The notes under the pieces were generated by a model. It was not told where the DNA came from and ran no database searches. It was given only the letters and a program-made list of their open reading frames with translations. From an uncultured Myxococcales bacterium (GTDB lineage: Bacteria > Myxococcota_A > Polyangia > Polyangiales > Polyangiaceae): 64,000 nt of DNA. Numbering within the stretch: position 1 is the stretch's first letter; every line of letters starts with the position of its first letter. The DNA lies in assembly GCA_937872925.1 (NCBI GenBank), contig CALMUT010000081.1, positions 1 to 64,000 on the forward strand, in the 5' to 3' direction. This document shows, piece by piece, positions 1 through 9,711 of this stretch. The position numbers and the translations under genes were made by a program.

Positions 1-2
1 CG

Positions 3-596
3 CACAGCGGCGAAGCCACCTACTACACCTTCGCCGACGGCTCGGGGAACTGCAGTTTTCCAGCCACGCCCCAAGATTTGATGGTCGGGGCGATGAATCA
101 CACCGACTACCGGAACTCCGGCGCATGTGGCACGTGTGCACGCATCACCGGTCCAAGCGGGGAAGTGACGGTCCGCATCGTCGACCGCTGTCCGGAATGT
201 CCGGCGGGCGACATCGACCTCAGCCCCCAAGCATTTGAAAAGATCGCGGAGATTTCGAAGGGGCGCGTGCCGATCTCCTGGCAATACGTGCCCTGCAGCG
301 TGAGCGGCCCGATCGTGTATCGGTTCAAAGAAGGCTCGAACCAGTGGTGGACGGCGCTGCAACTGCGCAACCACAAACACGGCATCGCGAAGCTCGAATA
401 CGAAGGCCCCAGCGGCTTCGTGGAAGTGAAGCGCGAGGAGTACAACTACTTCGTGGAACCCGCCGGCATGGGTCCGGGTCCGTACACGCTGCGCGTCACC
501 GACGTATACGGCAAGGTACTGACCGACACCGGCATTGCCCACGTGGAAGCGGGCGAAGTCAGTGGCGCTTCGCAATTCCCAGATTGCGGCAAGTAG
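3..596 (+). CDS. Bacterial expansin-like protein (5' truncated by window edge)
   Basis: The reading frame is open from the first bases of the window, so the signal peptide and true start lie upstream. The visible part has the two-domain plan of bacterial expansins (EXLX1 type). An N-terminal six-stranded double-psi barrel carries GEATYYTF near its start and DRCPECPAGDIDLSPQAF about 60 residues later, matching the expansin/RlpA aspartate motif. A C-terminal CBM63-like beta domain is rich in aromatic residues (SNQWWTALQLRNHKHG, YNYFVEPAGMGPGPYTLRVT). Expansins loosen plant-type cell walls non-hydrolytically by binding cellulose and peptidoglycan; this one is presumably exported. RlpA alone is less likely because of the C-terminal domain. 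No neighbour suggests an operon; 292 bp without a gene follow. Confidence 0.85.
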   Translation, partial: HSGEATYYTFADGSGNCSFPATPQDLMVGAMNHTDYRNSGACGTCARITGPSGEVTVRIVDRCPECPAGDIDLSPQAFEKIAEISKGRVPISWQYVPCSVSGPIVYRFKEGSNQWWTALQLRNHKHGIAKLEYEGPSGFVEVKREEYNYFVEPAGMGPGPYTLRVTDVYGKVLTDTGIAHVEAGEVSGASQFPDCGK

Positions 597-888
597 CCGG
601 AAAGATCCCGACATCGTCGAATGCCACGCGGATCGCCCGTTCAGTCTTCGTGCCTCGGACTCGGATCTAGTCTTCCCGATGCCTCGGTGGCGTGTCGGCG
701 CACCGCCAAGTATCCAAAATTAAACAATAAAGCGCCCAGAACCGCCGCGCGCCACAGCTGCCCAAATGTCCGCGGCCGCGCTAGACTGACCCAATGAAGG
801 CGACGGACTTTCGTCGGAACCGAAAGCAAACGGAACTTTCCAGCGTTACAACCGTCAAGCAGAGAGCAATAGCCGTCGTCGAGCCCAC

Positions 889-2838
889 GTGAGCGAACCC
901 AACCTGAACCAGAACATCCGGCGTATTGCCCGTGCGGCGAAGCATGCGGAGATCCGCCTGCGCTTGAATCGCGCGCTGCGCTGGTTCGTGGGGCTTTTGC
1001 CCGTGCCGCTGGTCTACGCGGTGGGCGCGCTGACGTACATCAAGGCCGCGCGCCCCTCCCTGGAGCGCGAACAGCTACTGCTCTACATCGCAGCCGCGCT
1101 GCTCATCGTGCCCGTGGTCGGCATGTTGCTGTCGTACTTCGCGAAACGGCCGAAGCACTTGGGTGCCCTTGCGCTCGATCGCCACCATGCGTTGGCGGAT
1201 CGGTTGACGAGCGCGCTGTCCTTCTCGGCTTTGGAGAAAAGCAAGCGTACTCCGTTGATGGAAGCGGCCATTGCCGACGCGACGGAAAAGGCGCAAGCCC
1301 TCACCCCGCGTCGCGCCGCGCCTTTCAACGTGCCGCGGGAGTTGCCGCTAGTCGCATTTCTGATCGTCAGCCTGGTGGGCCTTGCGCTCTTGGAGGTCCG
1401 CACCATTCGTGAGCTGCCGCCGGAGCGCGTGTTCCAGCCCATGGTCATGACCGGGGACGACTTGGACCTGTTCAAGGACATGGCCAAGGACTTGGAAGAG
1501 AAGAGCCAAGATCCAGAAGTGCAAGCGGCAGTGCGGCGCTTCAATCAGTTGATCGAAGACATTGCGGCGCGGCGCTTGGATCGCACGGAAGTGTTCAAAC
1601 GCTTGGAAGAGCTGGAGCGCGAGCTGCTCAAGGGCGCGCAGGCCGACAAAGAGGCGATGCAAGAAGGGCTGAATGCCCTCGCGAAAGAACTCGAGAAGAG
1701 CGACTTGAGCAAGCCCGTCGCGGAAAAGCTCAAGGAAAAGAACCTCGCCGACGCTGAAAAGGCGATGCGTGAGCTGGCGGAGAAGCTGAAAAACAAGAAG
1801 AACCCGCCCACCAAGGCGCAGCTGGACAAGCTCCGCGAAGCCCTGAAGAAGGCGAGTCAGAACAGCAGCGAACGCCTGAAGCGCATCGAAGAGCAGCGCA
1901 AAAAGCTGGAAGAAGAAAAGAAGAAGCTGCTCAACAAGAAGAAAGAGCAAGACGGCGGGCTGAACAAGCGGGACCAAAGCTTACTCAACAAAAAGGAGCG
2001 CCAGCTGGAGCGCCTCGATCGAGAGAAGAGCCAAGCCCAGCGCGCGCAGCGTCAACTTTCACGTCTGGATCGCGAGCTGGCCCAGGCCGCCGCGGACTTG
2101 ATGAAAGAGATGGGCATGTCCGCCCAGGACATCGAAAACGCCGCGCAAGATCTCAACCGCATGGCGCAGGAAGAGATGACGGATCAGGAGAAGGAAGAGC
2201 TGCGCAAGCGCCTTCAGGAAATGAAAGAGCTGCTGCGCCAGCAAGGCAAGGGCGGCAAAGAACGCATGCAGCGCCTGCTGAAGTTCGGGCAGCGCGCGCG
2301 GGGTGGCAAAGGTCAAAAGGGCCAAGGGCAAAAAGGCCAAGGGCAAAAAGGCCAGGGGCAAAAAGGCCAGGGCAAAGGCCAAGGCCAAGGCCAAGGCCCG
2401 GGTGGCGACATGCTGGTGATGGGCCCGGGGCAAGGGGGCAAGTCGATCCCGATCCCGGGTCAAGGTCAGGGCCAAGGCCAGGGGCAAGGTCAAGGCCAGG
2501 GGCAAGGTCAGGGCCAGGGCGACAAACCTGGCGCCGGCGCCGGCAAGGGTGGAGAGAGCTGGGGCACAGGCCACGACGGCAATCTCAAAGGCGAGGCCAG
2601 CGATCTGAAAGGCAATACCAAAGACGTCACGGCGGCGGCGGCAGACACCGGTGAAGGCACCGCGTCCAGTCAAGTCATCTACGGAGCTTCCGAGCGGGGC
2701 TTCACGGGTCGGCAGTACAAGCAGGTGTACACCGACTACAAGACGGTCGCGGAGCAGGTCATGAACAAAGACCAGATCCCGCCCGGCTATCGGTTTTACG
2801 TGCAGCGCTACTTCCAACTGATAAGGCCGCGCGAGTGA
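889..2838 (+). CDS. DUF4175-like membrane protein with long coiled coil and Gly-Gln repeat
   Basis: First gene of the MoxR/VWA operon, starting at GTG. The 649-residue product has hydrophobic segments at about residues 32-51, 63-83 and 150-168. A very charged, Lys/Glu/Gln-rich region predicted to be coiled coil runs from about 190 to 470, followed by a low-complexity KGQGQ/GQGQGQ tract (about 473-548) and a Gly-rich C-terminal region ending in a conserved-looking YRFYVQRYFQLIRP tail. Similar large coiled-coil proteins (DUF4175 type) sit beside MoxR and Bat/VWA genes in Myxococcota and other bacteria. Their biochemical function is not established; a scaffold role for the membrane complex is inference. 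The next gene begins 40 bp downstream. Confidence 0.65.
   Translation: MSEPNLNQNIRRIARAAKHAEIRLRLNRALRWFVGLLPVPLVYAVGALTYIKAARPSLEREQLLLYIAAALLIVPVVGMLLSYFAKRPKHLGALALDRHHALADRLTSALSFSALEKSKRTPLMEAAIADATEKAQALTPRRAAPFNVPRELPLVAFLIVSLVGLALLEVRTIRELPPERVFQPMVMTGDDLDLFKDMAKDLEEKSQDPEVQAAVRRFNQLIEDIAARRLDRTEVFKRLEELERELLKGAQADKEAMQEGLNALAKELEKSDLSKPVAEKLKEKNLADAEKAMRELAEKLKNKKNPPTKAQLDKLREALKKASQNSSERLKRIEEQRKKLEEEKKKLLNKKKEQDGGLNKRDQSLLNKKERQLERLDREKSQAQRAQRQLSRLDRELAQAAADLMKEMGMSAQDIENAAQDLNRMAQEEMTDQEKEELRKRLQEMKELLRQQGKGGKERMQRLLKFGQRARGGKGQKGQGQKGQGQKGQGQKGQGKGQGQGQGPGGDMLVMGPGQGGKSIPIPGQGQGQGQGQGQGQGQGQGQGDKPGAGAGKGGESWGTGHDGNLKGEASDLKGNTKDVTAAAADTGEGTASSQVIYGASERGFTGRQYKQVYTDYKTVAEQVMNKDQIPPGYRFYVQRYFQLIRPRE
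2308..2520 (+). repeat. In-gene tandem repeat encoding (K)GQGQ
   Basis: Short units of the type GGCCAAGGGCAAAAA and GGCCAGGGGCAAGGT repeat through two blocks, about 2308-2396 and 2458-2520, separated by a non-repetitive stretch coding MLVMGPGQGGK. They encode Gly-Gln and Lys-Gly-Gln runs. Copy-number changes in multiples of 6 nt would keep the frame, so length polymorphism between strains is plausible. Confidence 0.85.
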
Positions 2839-2878
2839 TCTGCCTCGCGCGCTGACTACGAAAGCGAACGAATCCTAA

Positions 2879-3874
2879 ATGAGCGACGACGCGCGAGCAG
2901 AAATTGAAGCATTCCAGAAGAAGATCGGCGCGCTGCGCGAAGAAATCGGTCGCATTATCGTGGGTAACCGCGATGTGATCGACGGCGTGTTGACCTGCAT
3001 GTTGGCCGGTTCCCACGCGCTGCTTGAAGGTGTGCCCGGCTTGGGCAAGACGATGCTCGTGCGTACCTTGGCCGAGTCCGTGGGGCTGGAGTTTTCCCGG
3101 ATTCAGTTCACGCCAGACCTGATGCCCGCAGACATCATCGGCACGACCGTGATTGAAGAGGGTGAAGGCGGCGAGAACTTGTTCATGTTTCGCAAGGGTC
3201 CGGTATTTGCGAACGTGGTGTTGGCGGATGAAGTCAACCGCGCCACGCCCAAGACGCAAAGCGCGCTGCTAGAAGCCATGCAGGAGCATCGCGTCACCGT
3301 CGGGCGCACGACCCACACCATCGAAGAGCCGTACTTCGTGCTTGCGACGCAAAACCCACTGGAGATGGAAGGCACGTATCCGCTGCCGGAAGCCCAGCTG
3401 GATCGCTTCTTCTTCAAGCTGCACGTGCCGTTTCCGGGACGCGACGAGCTGCACGAGATCATCGACCGCACCACGACGGACCACCACGCCGAGGTCAGTC
3501 CGGTGGTCTCGCGAGAGGAAATCTTGGCGATGCAAAAGCTGGTGCGCACCGTGCCGGTCGCGCGCCATGTGCAGGACTACGCGGTACGCGTTTTACGCGC
3601 CACGCACCCAGACGGCGAAGATGCACCGGATAAGGTGCGGCGTTACGTGCGTACCGGGGCGTCGCCCCGCGGCGTGCAGGCGATTCTGCTCGCATCCAAG
3701 ATCCGCGCGCTTTTCGAAGGGCGATTCGCGGCCAGCACCGAAGACGTCAAAGCCTCCGCGCTGCCGGCGTTGCGCCACCGCATCTTGCTCAACTTCGAGG
3801 GCGAGGCCGAAGGCGTACGTACCGACGATACCATCGACGAAATTCTTGGTGAGCTCGCCGAGGCCAAGTCGTGA
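2879..3874 (+). CDS. MoxR-family AAA+ ATPase
   Basis: 331 residues, the usual length of MoxR proteins. Walker A is GVPGLGKT at 51-58 and Walker B is VLADEVNR around 114-121, followed by sensor region LATQNPLEMEGTYPLPEAQLDRF, which is diagnostic of the MoxR family (quoted only as a landmark near residue 160). MoxR ATPases act as chaperone-like partners of VWA-domain proteins, remodelling or metal-loading them at the cytoplasmic face of the membrane. Here the gene is immediately followed by DUF58 and two VWA proteins, the classic arrangement. Start ATG 40 bp after the upstream stop. Confidence 0.95.
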   Translation: MSDDARAEIEAFQKKIGALREEIGRIIVGNRDVIDGVLTCMLAGSHALLEGVPGLGKTMLVRTLAESVGLEFSRIQFTPDLMPADIIGTTVIEEGEGGENLFMFRKGPVFANVVLADEVNRATPKTQSALLEAMQEHRVTVGRTTHTIEEPYFVLATQNPLEMEGTYPLPEAQLDRFFFKLHVPFPGRDELHEIIDRTTTDHHAEVSPVVSREEILAMQKLVRTVPVARHVQDYAVRVLRATHPDGEDAPDKVRRYVRTGASPRGVQAILLASKIRALFEGRFAASTEDVKASALPALRHRILLNFEGEAEGVRTDDTIDEILGELAEAKS

Positions 3875-3918
3875 GCTCCGCGTCGAATTTGGCGGCCGCG
3901 CCGAGCTCTAGCTGAACC

Positions 3919-4869
3919 ATGGGCGTTCTCGACGTTTTCAAACGCGCTGCGGCGCCGGTCTCCCGGCGTCTCGGGCGCCAGCGAATCGCCAAGGCGGATC
4001 TCTTCGACGAAGAGTTCCAGAAGAAGCTGGAGACCTTGGCCATCGTGTCCCGGCGGGTATTCGCCGGGCGCCAGCGCGCGGAGCGCCGCACGAAGAAGAA
4101 GGGCAGCGGCATCGAGTTCGCGGATCATCGCGACTACGTCGCGGGGGACGACTTCCGCTACGTGGATTGGAACGTCTACCAGCGTTTCGGGCGATTGCTG
4201 GTCCGCCTGTACGAAGAAGAAGAAGACCTCAGCGTCTACTTCATCGTGGATTGCTCCACGTCCATGGGCTTCGCCGACGGCAAGAAGTTCGACCAAGCGC
4301 GACGCTTGTGCGCGGCTCTGGCCTACGTGGCGCTCGCGAATCTCGACCGCGTGACCATCGTCAGCGCCACGGATTCCATCGTAGCGCGCATGCCGACCAC
4401 TCGCGGCAAAGGGCGCATCTTCAAGGTCTTCCAGTTCCTGCGCGGAATCGAGCCGAACGGCGTGACGGATCTCTCGGACAGCTTGAAGACGTTTGTGGCA
4501 CAGCATAAACGCCGCGGCTTGGCCGTCTTGATCAGCGACTTATACGACCCTGCCGGCTTCGAACACGGCATCAACGTGCTGCGCTACAACAAATTCGAAC
4601 CCTATGTGATCCACCTGATCGACCCCAGCGAAGCCCGTCCGGATCTCAAAGGTGACGTACGCATTTACGATTGCGAGACCGGCGAAGAGCGCGAAGTCAC
4701 CGTCACGCAGAAGCTGCTTGAGCGCATGGAACGCGCCTGGAACGAGTACCTCGTGGATGTCGAACGCTTCTGCACTACCAGGCAAGTCCCGTACTTCAAG
4801 GCGGACGTGAATACGCCCTTCGATGAGTTGGTGCTCAGCGTGTTCCGACGTGGAGGGTTCCTGCGCTGA
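3919..4869 (+). CDS. DUF58-domain protein with VWA-like fold
   Basis: 316 residues. The DUF58 signature is clear: HRDYVAGDDFRYVDWNVYQR around residues 73-92, followed by a VWA-type beta strand with a MIDAS-like motif D-C-S-T-S starting at D111. No membrane span is evident, so it is probably cytosolic or peripheral. DUF58 proteins occur almost always between a MoxR ATPase and Bat/VWA membrane proteins and are thought to be part of the same complex. The start is the ATG 44 bp downstream of the moxR-like stop; the TGA overlaps the next ATG by one base (TGATG), indicating translational coupling. Confidence 0.9.
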   Translation: MGVLDVFKRAAAPVSRRLGRQRIAKADLFDEEFQKKLETLAIVSRRVFAGRQRAERRTKKKGSGIEFADHRDYVAGDDFRYVDWNVYQRFGRLLVRLYEEEEDLSVYFIVDCSTSMGFADGKKFDQARRLCAALAYVALANLDRVTIVSATDSIVARMPTTRGKGRIFKVFQFLRGIEPNGVTDLSDSLKTFVAQHKRRGLAVLISDLYDPAGFEHGINVLRYNKFEPYVIHLIDPSEARPDLKGDVRIYDCETGEEREVTVTQKLLERMERAWNEYLVDVERFCTTRQVPYFKADVNTPFDELVLSVFRRGGFLR

Positions 4870-6755
4870 TGATCTTCGCCGGCCTGCCTCTATCTACGCT
4901 TCTGACGGTGCTGGGAGCGGCCGGCGGCCTGACCGTTCTATTTTATATTCTGAAATTGCGACGCCGGCCGGTGCCGGTGCCCTTCTCACGCATCTGGGAA
5001 CGCATTCTGCGAGACAAGGAAGCCACGACTTGGTGGTCGCGGCTCAAGCGCCTACTGTCGCTTTTGATCCAATTGGCGCTTTTGACACTGTTGGTCTCGG
5101 CGCTTGGCGATCCGCGGGTGACCGGCGCGCTGGTCGAGGGTCGCAACGTGGTTGTGATCATCGACGGCAGCGCGTCGATGAAAGCGACGGACGTCGAGCC
5201 GACTCGTTTGGATGCTGCCAAGCTCGAAGTGAAGAAGCTCGTTGAAGGGTTGTCGGGCTCAGACCGCATGCTGATCGCGCAAATGGACGCAGCCATCACG
5301 CCGCTGTCCACCATGACCGGAGAAACGGCCGAGCTGAAACCAGCCCTCGACCTAGTAGCGGCCACGGACACCCGTGCGGACTTTCACCGCGCGCTTTCCT
5401 TCGCGCTGGACAGCGTGACCGGACTTTCCAAGCCGGAGATCGTGGTGGTCAGTGACGGCGCTCTGGGCGACATGGAAGACGCCACCCGCGGGCTATCCCT
5501 CGAAAACGTGTCCGTGCGCTTCGTGCCCATTGGGAGTGGCAAGAAAAACGCCGCCATCACGGCATTTTCCGTGCGCCGCTACCCCCTCGACAAGTCGCGC
5601 TACGAAGTGATGATCGAGATCCAGAACACCAACGACGAGCCCATCAACGTGGAGCTATCGCTGCTGGGCGACGGCGACATCGTCGACGTGACGCGTCTCG
5701 CGCTTGGGCCAAAAGAGCGCTTGGCGCGTTTTTACAAGGACCTCGCCGGCGCCAGCCGCACCTTGGAGGCGAAGCTGAGCCTCGGCGATGGCAAGCACGA
5801 CGACTTGCCGGCGGACGACCATGCGTTTGCATTGATGCCGGAGCGTCGGCGTGCCCGGGTGTTGGTGGTGACTTCAGGCAACACGTATCTCGAGGCGGCG
5901 CTCTTGCTCGACGAGTACTTGGATGTGACCACTGTGGCGCCCAGTCAGTATCCGCCGGCCGGCAGCTTCGACGTCACCATCTTTGATGCAGTGGCACCGA
6001 AGGTTGCGCCGGGCAGCGGCGGAACGCTGTACTTGGATGTTCCCGCGGAAGGCGGGCCGGTGCCGCACGGCAAGAAGATCGAGATGTTCGGCTTCGATAC
6101 CTGGGACAAGAAAAGCCCGATCCTGCGCTGGATGAGCATGGGCGACGTGCAGGTGCTGTTCGGCAATACGCTGCAGCCGGAAAAGGACGATCGAGTGGTC
6201 GGCGCTAGCGCCAAGGGGTCGATCCTGGTGGCCGGTCGCCGCGCGGGCCGTCGCTTTGTGGCGCTGGGTTTCGACCCGCGCAATAGCGACTTTGTGTTGC
6301 GGGTTGCGTGGCCGCTGTTCTTGCTCAACGTGATCAACGACTTCATCGAAGAGGACACCAGCTACCTGTCCAGCTTCATGACCGGCGACGTGTGGCATAT
6401 TCCCGCGCCCAGTGGCGCGGAGAGCGCACAGCTCAAGCGCCCCGACGGCAAGGTCATCACGGTGCCAGTCAAAGAGGGGCGCGCGGTGTACTTGGGGGAT
6501 CAAGCGGGCTTCTACGAGCTGACCGCGAAGATGGAACCTGAGCCCGTGAAGAGCATGTTCGCCGCCAACTTGATCAGCCCGGAAGAGAGCCAGATCGAAC
6601 CGGTGAAAGAACTCAAGGTCGGCGGTACGGCGTTTGGGCGCCCCGAGGGATTCAAACCGGGTGTGCGTCGGGAGCTGTGGCTGTACTTGCTCATCGCCGC
6701 GTTGCTCGTCAGCGTCGTGGAGTGGCTCACCTACCACCGTCGGGTGACGGTATGA
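4869..6755 (+). CDS. BatA/VWA-domain membrane protein
   Basis: 628 residues. The N-terminus is the aerotolerance-regulator type (BatA N-terminal) module: a hydrophobic segment at about 5-28 followed by an LKLRRRPVPVPFSRIW motif, and a second span at about 62-80. A VWA domain follows with MIDAS motif D-G-S-A-S at D99 and a downstream strand EIVVVSDGALGD. The middle and C-terminal halves are beta-rich, and a last hydrophobic span lies near residues 605-622 just before a basic tail. This fits a protein anchored at both ends with its bulk outside the cytoplasm. It overlaps the preceding gene by 1 base and the next by 4 (ATGA). Confidence 0.85.
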   Translation: MIFAGLPLSTLLTVLGAAGGLTVLFYILKLRRRPVPVPFSRIWERILRDKEATTWWSRLKRLLSLLIQLALLTLLVSALGDPRVTGALVEGRNVVVIIDGSASMKATDVEPTRLDAAKLEVKKLVEGLSGSDRMLIAQMDAAITPLSTMTGETAELKPALDLVAATDTRADFHRALSFALDSVTGLSKPEIVVVSDGALGDMEDATRGLSLENVSVRFVPIGSGKKNAAITAFSVRRYPLDKSRYEVMIEIQNTNDEPINVELSLLGDGDIVDVTRLALGPKERLARFYKDLAGASRTLEAKLSLGDGKHDDLPADDHAFALMPERRRARVLVVTSGNTYLEAALLLDEYLDVTTVAPSQYPPAGSFDVTIFDAVAPKVAPGSGGTLYLDVPAEGGPVPHGKKIEMFGFDTWDKKSPILRWMSMGDVQVLFGNTLQPEKDDRVVGASAKGSILVAGRRAGRRFVALGFDPRNSDFVLRVAWPLFLLNVINDFIEEDTSYLSSFMTGDVWHIPAPSGAESAQLKRPDGKVITVPVKEGRAVYLGDQAGFYELTAKMEPEPVKSMFAANLISPEESQIEPVKELKVGGTAFGRPEGFKPGVRRELWLYLLIAALLVSVVEWLTYHRRVTV

Positions 6756-9532
6756 GCGACCGCGTCAAACGCGTGCTGTGGGCACTGCTCGTGCTGCTGG
6801 TCGGCGCGGGCCTGACCTGGGCCTACATGCGGTACGTGATCAATGCTCCCGCGGAGGCCTTCAAGTGGGAGCGCGGCGGCAAGTCCTACGAGTTGCTCGA
6901 GCCGCGCACCATCGGCGTGGTGTTGGTCACGCCGCTGCTGCTCTGGATGCTGCTCAAATCCTTGGCAGATCTGCCTTGGCAGCAGCGCATTCTCGCGCTG
7001 ATCTTGCGGGTGGCGTTCATCGCCTTGCTCGGTCTTTCGTTGGCGCGCTTGGCGACCACGGCGGAGACCAAGAAGGTGGCCACCATCTACGTGGTGGACG
7101 TCAGCGATTCCGTTGAAGACGAGTCTGTGGAAGAAGCGCGGCAGCTGGTCGAAAAGGCCGCCGCCGGCAAGGGCAAGGACGACGTGATCCGCATGGTCAC
7201 CTTCGCCAAGCGCCCGCGGCTGGTGGACCTGGGGGAAGACCCAAACAAGCCCAAGCTACCAAGCGTGGCCGAGCTGCGGCATCAGGGCGCGGAAAAAGCT
7301 CTGGGCGTGGAAAAGCCCGGCGCGGGCAGTGACTTGCAGGCCGCGCTCTCGCTGGCGTACGGCGTGTTCCCCCCGGGCCACTTGAAGCGCGCGGTCTTGG
7401 TCACGGACGGCGTCGAAACCTCCGGGGACATCTTGGCGGAAGCCAATCGCGCCCGGGGCTTTGGCGTCAAGGTGTACGCGGTTCCGTACCGCCGTCCAGC
7501 GCCGGGCGAAGTTGCGCTCAAGGGGCTGCGCGTGCCCCAGAAGGTCGACATTGGTCAGTCCTTCGATGTCACTGCGGATGTGTACTCCAGCCGCAAGACC
7601 AAGGCGCGGGCGCGGCTGTATCAGGGAGAGACCCTCAACGGGCTCGATGGCGTCCGGGATCTGGAGCTGAAAGCCGGCAACAACGAAGTGACGTTCAAGA
7701 GCGTCGTGCGCGTGGGCGGCGAGGTGACTTACAACCTGAAGCTCGACGAGATCGCCCACGACAAGTTCCCGGAGAACAACGCCTACTCCGTCACCGTCGA
7801 CGTGCCGGGGCGTCCCACGGTGCTCTACGTCGAAGGACAGCCCCATCGCGCCACGTACCTGACCAGCGCGCTTTCTGCCCAGCAGTTCGACGTGGACGTG
7901 CGTGCGCCCACCGCGTTTCCTGGTTCCGTCAAAGAGCTGGAGCGTTTCGACTTCGTGATCGTCTCCGACGTGCCCAAAGAGCGCCTGAGCCTCGCGGCCC
8001 AAGACTTGATCGAAAAATACGTCCGGGATTTGGGCGGCGGCTTCTTATTCGCCGGTGGTGAATCGGGCTTCGGCCTAGGTGGCTGGGCGCACACCACCAT
8101 CGAACGCATCTTGCCCGTCCGCATGGACGCGGAGCGCCGCAAAGACATGCCCAGCGTGGCCATGGCGCTGGTCATCGATCGCTCGGGGTCCATGACCGGT
8201 CTGCCCATCGAGATGGCCAAGGCTGCGTGCAAAGCGACGGTGTCCACCTTGCAGGGCGACGACCTGATCGAAGTGATCGCCTTCGACTCCACGCCGGTGC
8301 GCTACGTGAAGATGCAACCCGCGCGCTATCGCTCGCGCATTCAGAACGAAATCGCGCGCATCCAACCTGGTGGCGGCACGGAGATCTTCCCCGGCTTGGA
8401 CATGGCGTATCAGGACATCTCCGTGGTGCAGGCGCGGAAGAAGCACGTCATTTTGCTGACGGACGGTCGCGCGCCGACCCAGGGCATCAAGGATTTGATC
8501 CAGGCGATGATCGCCGAGAGCATCACCGTCACCACGGTGGGTCTGGGCGAAGGTGCCGACCATGAACTGCTGCGCATGATCGCCGACACGGGTGGCGGCC
8601 GCTATCACGCAGTTCCCGATCCCAACAGCTTGCCAAAGATCTTCACTCGAGAAACTGAGTTGATCGCGCGCCAAGCCGCTGTCGAAGAGTGGTTCCCGGT
8701 GCAGGTGGTGCAGAACGCAGACTTCCTCAAGGGCATTTCGATCCAGAGTTCACCGCTGTTGCACGGCTACGTCGCGACGCAGATGAAAGCGCCGCCCGCG
8801 AAGTTGATCCTGGCGAGCGATCGTGGCGAGCCGATCTTGGCGCATTCCCGGGTCGGCCTCGGTCACACCTTGGCCTGGACGAGCGACGTGAAGAACCTGT
8901 GGGCCGTGGACTGGCTGCGCTGGAGCGGGTACTCGAAGTTCTGGGGCCAACTGGTGCGAGAACATATGCGCACCAAGCACCGCCGCGAGCTGGACATGAA
9001 GACCGAGGTCGTGGGCGGCAAGGTGCGCGCCGTCGTCGACGCCTTCACCCTCGACGAACGCTTTGACAACGACATCAAGTCCACGCTGTACGTGAACGGG
9101 CCCGAGCCGGGGGGCAAACGCCGCGAAGTGCCCATGCGCCAAACCGCGCCCGGCCGGTACGAAGCCAACTTCGAACTGAACGATTACGGTTCGTTCTTGT
9201 TGCGTGCCGACCACTCCAAGGTTGCAAAAGACGGCAGCCTCAAGAACGTCGGCGTGTCTTACGGTCACGTCTCCAACCCGTACCCACGGGAGTACGCCAG
9301 CTTCGAACCCGAGATCGAACGCTTGGAGCGCGCTGCGCTCGCCGGCGGCGGCAGCGTGGACCCGGCGCCGAAAGACGTTTTCGATCCGGGCGACGAAAAG
9401 ATCGTCTACTACGAGCAGCTCTGGAACCGCTTCATCTTCGCGGCCATCATCGTCTTCTTGCTCGACCTCTTGGTCCGCCGCATCCGCTTCTTCGACCGCA
9501 AGTTCCTGCCGAAGAAGCGACGCATGGCGTAG
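6752..9532 (+). CDS. Large VWA/glutamine-amidotransferase-like membrane protein
   Basis: The ATG at 6752 overlaps the previous TGA (ATGA); the longer frame from 6677 would overlap that gene by 79 bp and is rejected. The 926-residue product has two N-terminal spans (about 7-25 and 52-90) and two VWA-type segments: D-V-S-D-S at D116 and D-R-S-G-S at D476. Between them lies a class I amidotransferase-like fold (RPTVLYVEG..., GGGFLFAGGE). A C-terminal membrane span near residue 895 is followed by basic residues. Proteins with this VWA-GATase-like-VWA layout close MoxR/Bat operons in many bacteria; the amidotransferase part is usually non-catalytic. It forms one transcription unit with the four upstream genes. 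Confidence 0.85.
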   Translation: MSDRVKRVLWALLVLLVGAGLTWAYMRYVINAPAEAFKWERGGKSYELLEPRTIGVVLVTPLLLWMLLKSLADLPWQQRILALILRVAFIALLGLSLARLATTAETKKVATIYVVDVSDSVEDESVEEARQLVEKAAAGKGKDDVIRMVTFAKRPRLVDLGEDPNKPKLPSVAELRHQGAEKALGVEKPGAGSDLQAALSLAYGVFPPGHLKRAVLVTDGVETSGDILAEANRARGFGVKVYAVPYRRPAPGEVALKGLRVPQKVDIGQSFDVTADVYSSRKTKARARLYQGETLNGLDGVRDLELKAGNNEVTFKSVVRVGGEVTYNLKLDEIAHDKFPENNAYSVTVDVPGRPTVLYVEGQPHRATYLTSALSAQQFDVDVRAPTAFPGSVKELERFDFVIVSDVPKERLSLAAQDLIEKYVRDLGGGFLFAGGESGFGLGGWAHTTIERILPVRMDAERRKDMPSVAMALVIDRSGSMTGLPIEMAKAACKATVSTLQGDDLIEVIAFDSTPVRYVKMQPARYRSRIQNEIARIQPGGGTEIFPGLDMAYQDISVVQARKKHVILLTDGRAPTQGIKDLIQAMIAESITVTTVGLGEGADHELLRMIADTGGGRYHAVPDPNSLPKIFTRETELIARQAAVEEWFPVQVVQNADFLKGISIQSSPLLHGYVATQMKAPPAKLILASDRGEPILAHSRVGLGHTLAWTSDVKNLWAVDWLRWSGYSKFWGQLVREHMRTKHRRELDMKTEVVGGKVRAVVDAFTLDERFDNDIKSTLYVNGPEPGGKRREVPMRQTAPGRYEANFELNDYGSFLLRADHSKVAKDGSLKNVGVSYGHVSNPYPREYASFEPEIERLERAALAGGGSVDPAPKDVFDPGDEKIVYYEQLWNRFIFAAIIVFLLDLLVRRIRFFDRKFLPKKRRMA

Positions 9533-9711
9533 TGCGCGTTGGCGCCAGGCCGCAGCGATCCACATGTCGTTCGTGGGCAGCTAGCCGCCCGTCTTAGGTC
9601 GACGACGATCGCCGCGTAGACGCGCGTGGGGCCGATCCACGTCGAGCAACCTCTGCCGCCGGACGCCGTCAAACACCGGCGTCGCGCTGGGGCGTGCGCT
9701 ATGCTGCAACA

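Noticed and set aside
2059-2817. Long minus-strand open frames opposite the coiled-coil gene
   Set aside because: They mirror the low-complexity coding sequence of the plus strand and have no start signals or motifs.
6677-6751. Upstream start for the large VWA gene
   Set aside because: It would overlap the preceding gene by 79 bp with a non-membrane basic leader, whereas ATG 6752 gives an ATGA overlap and a proper membrane segment.
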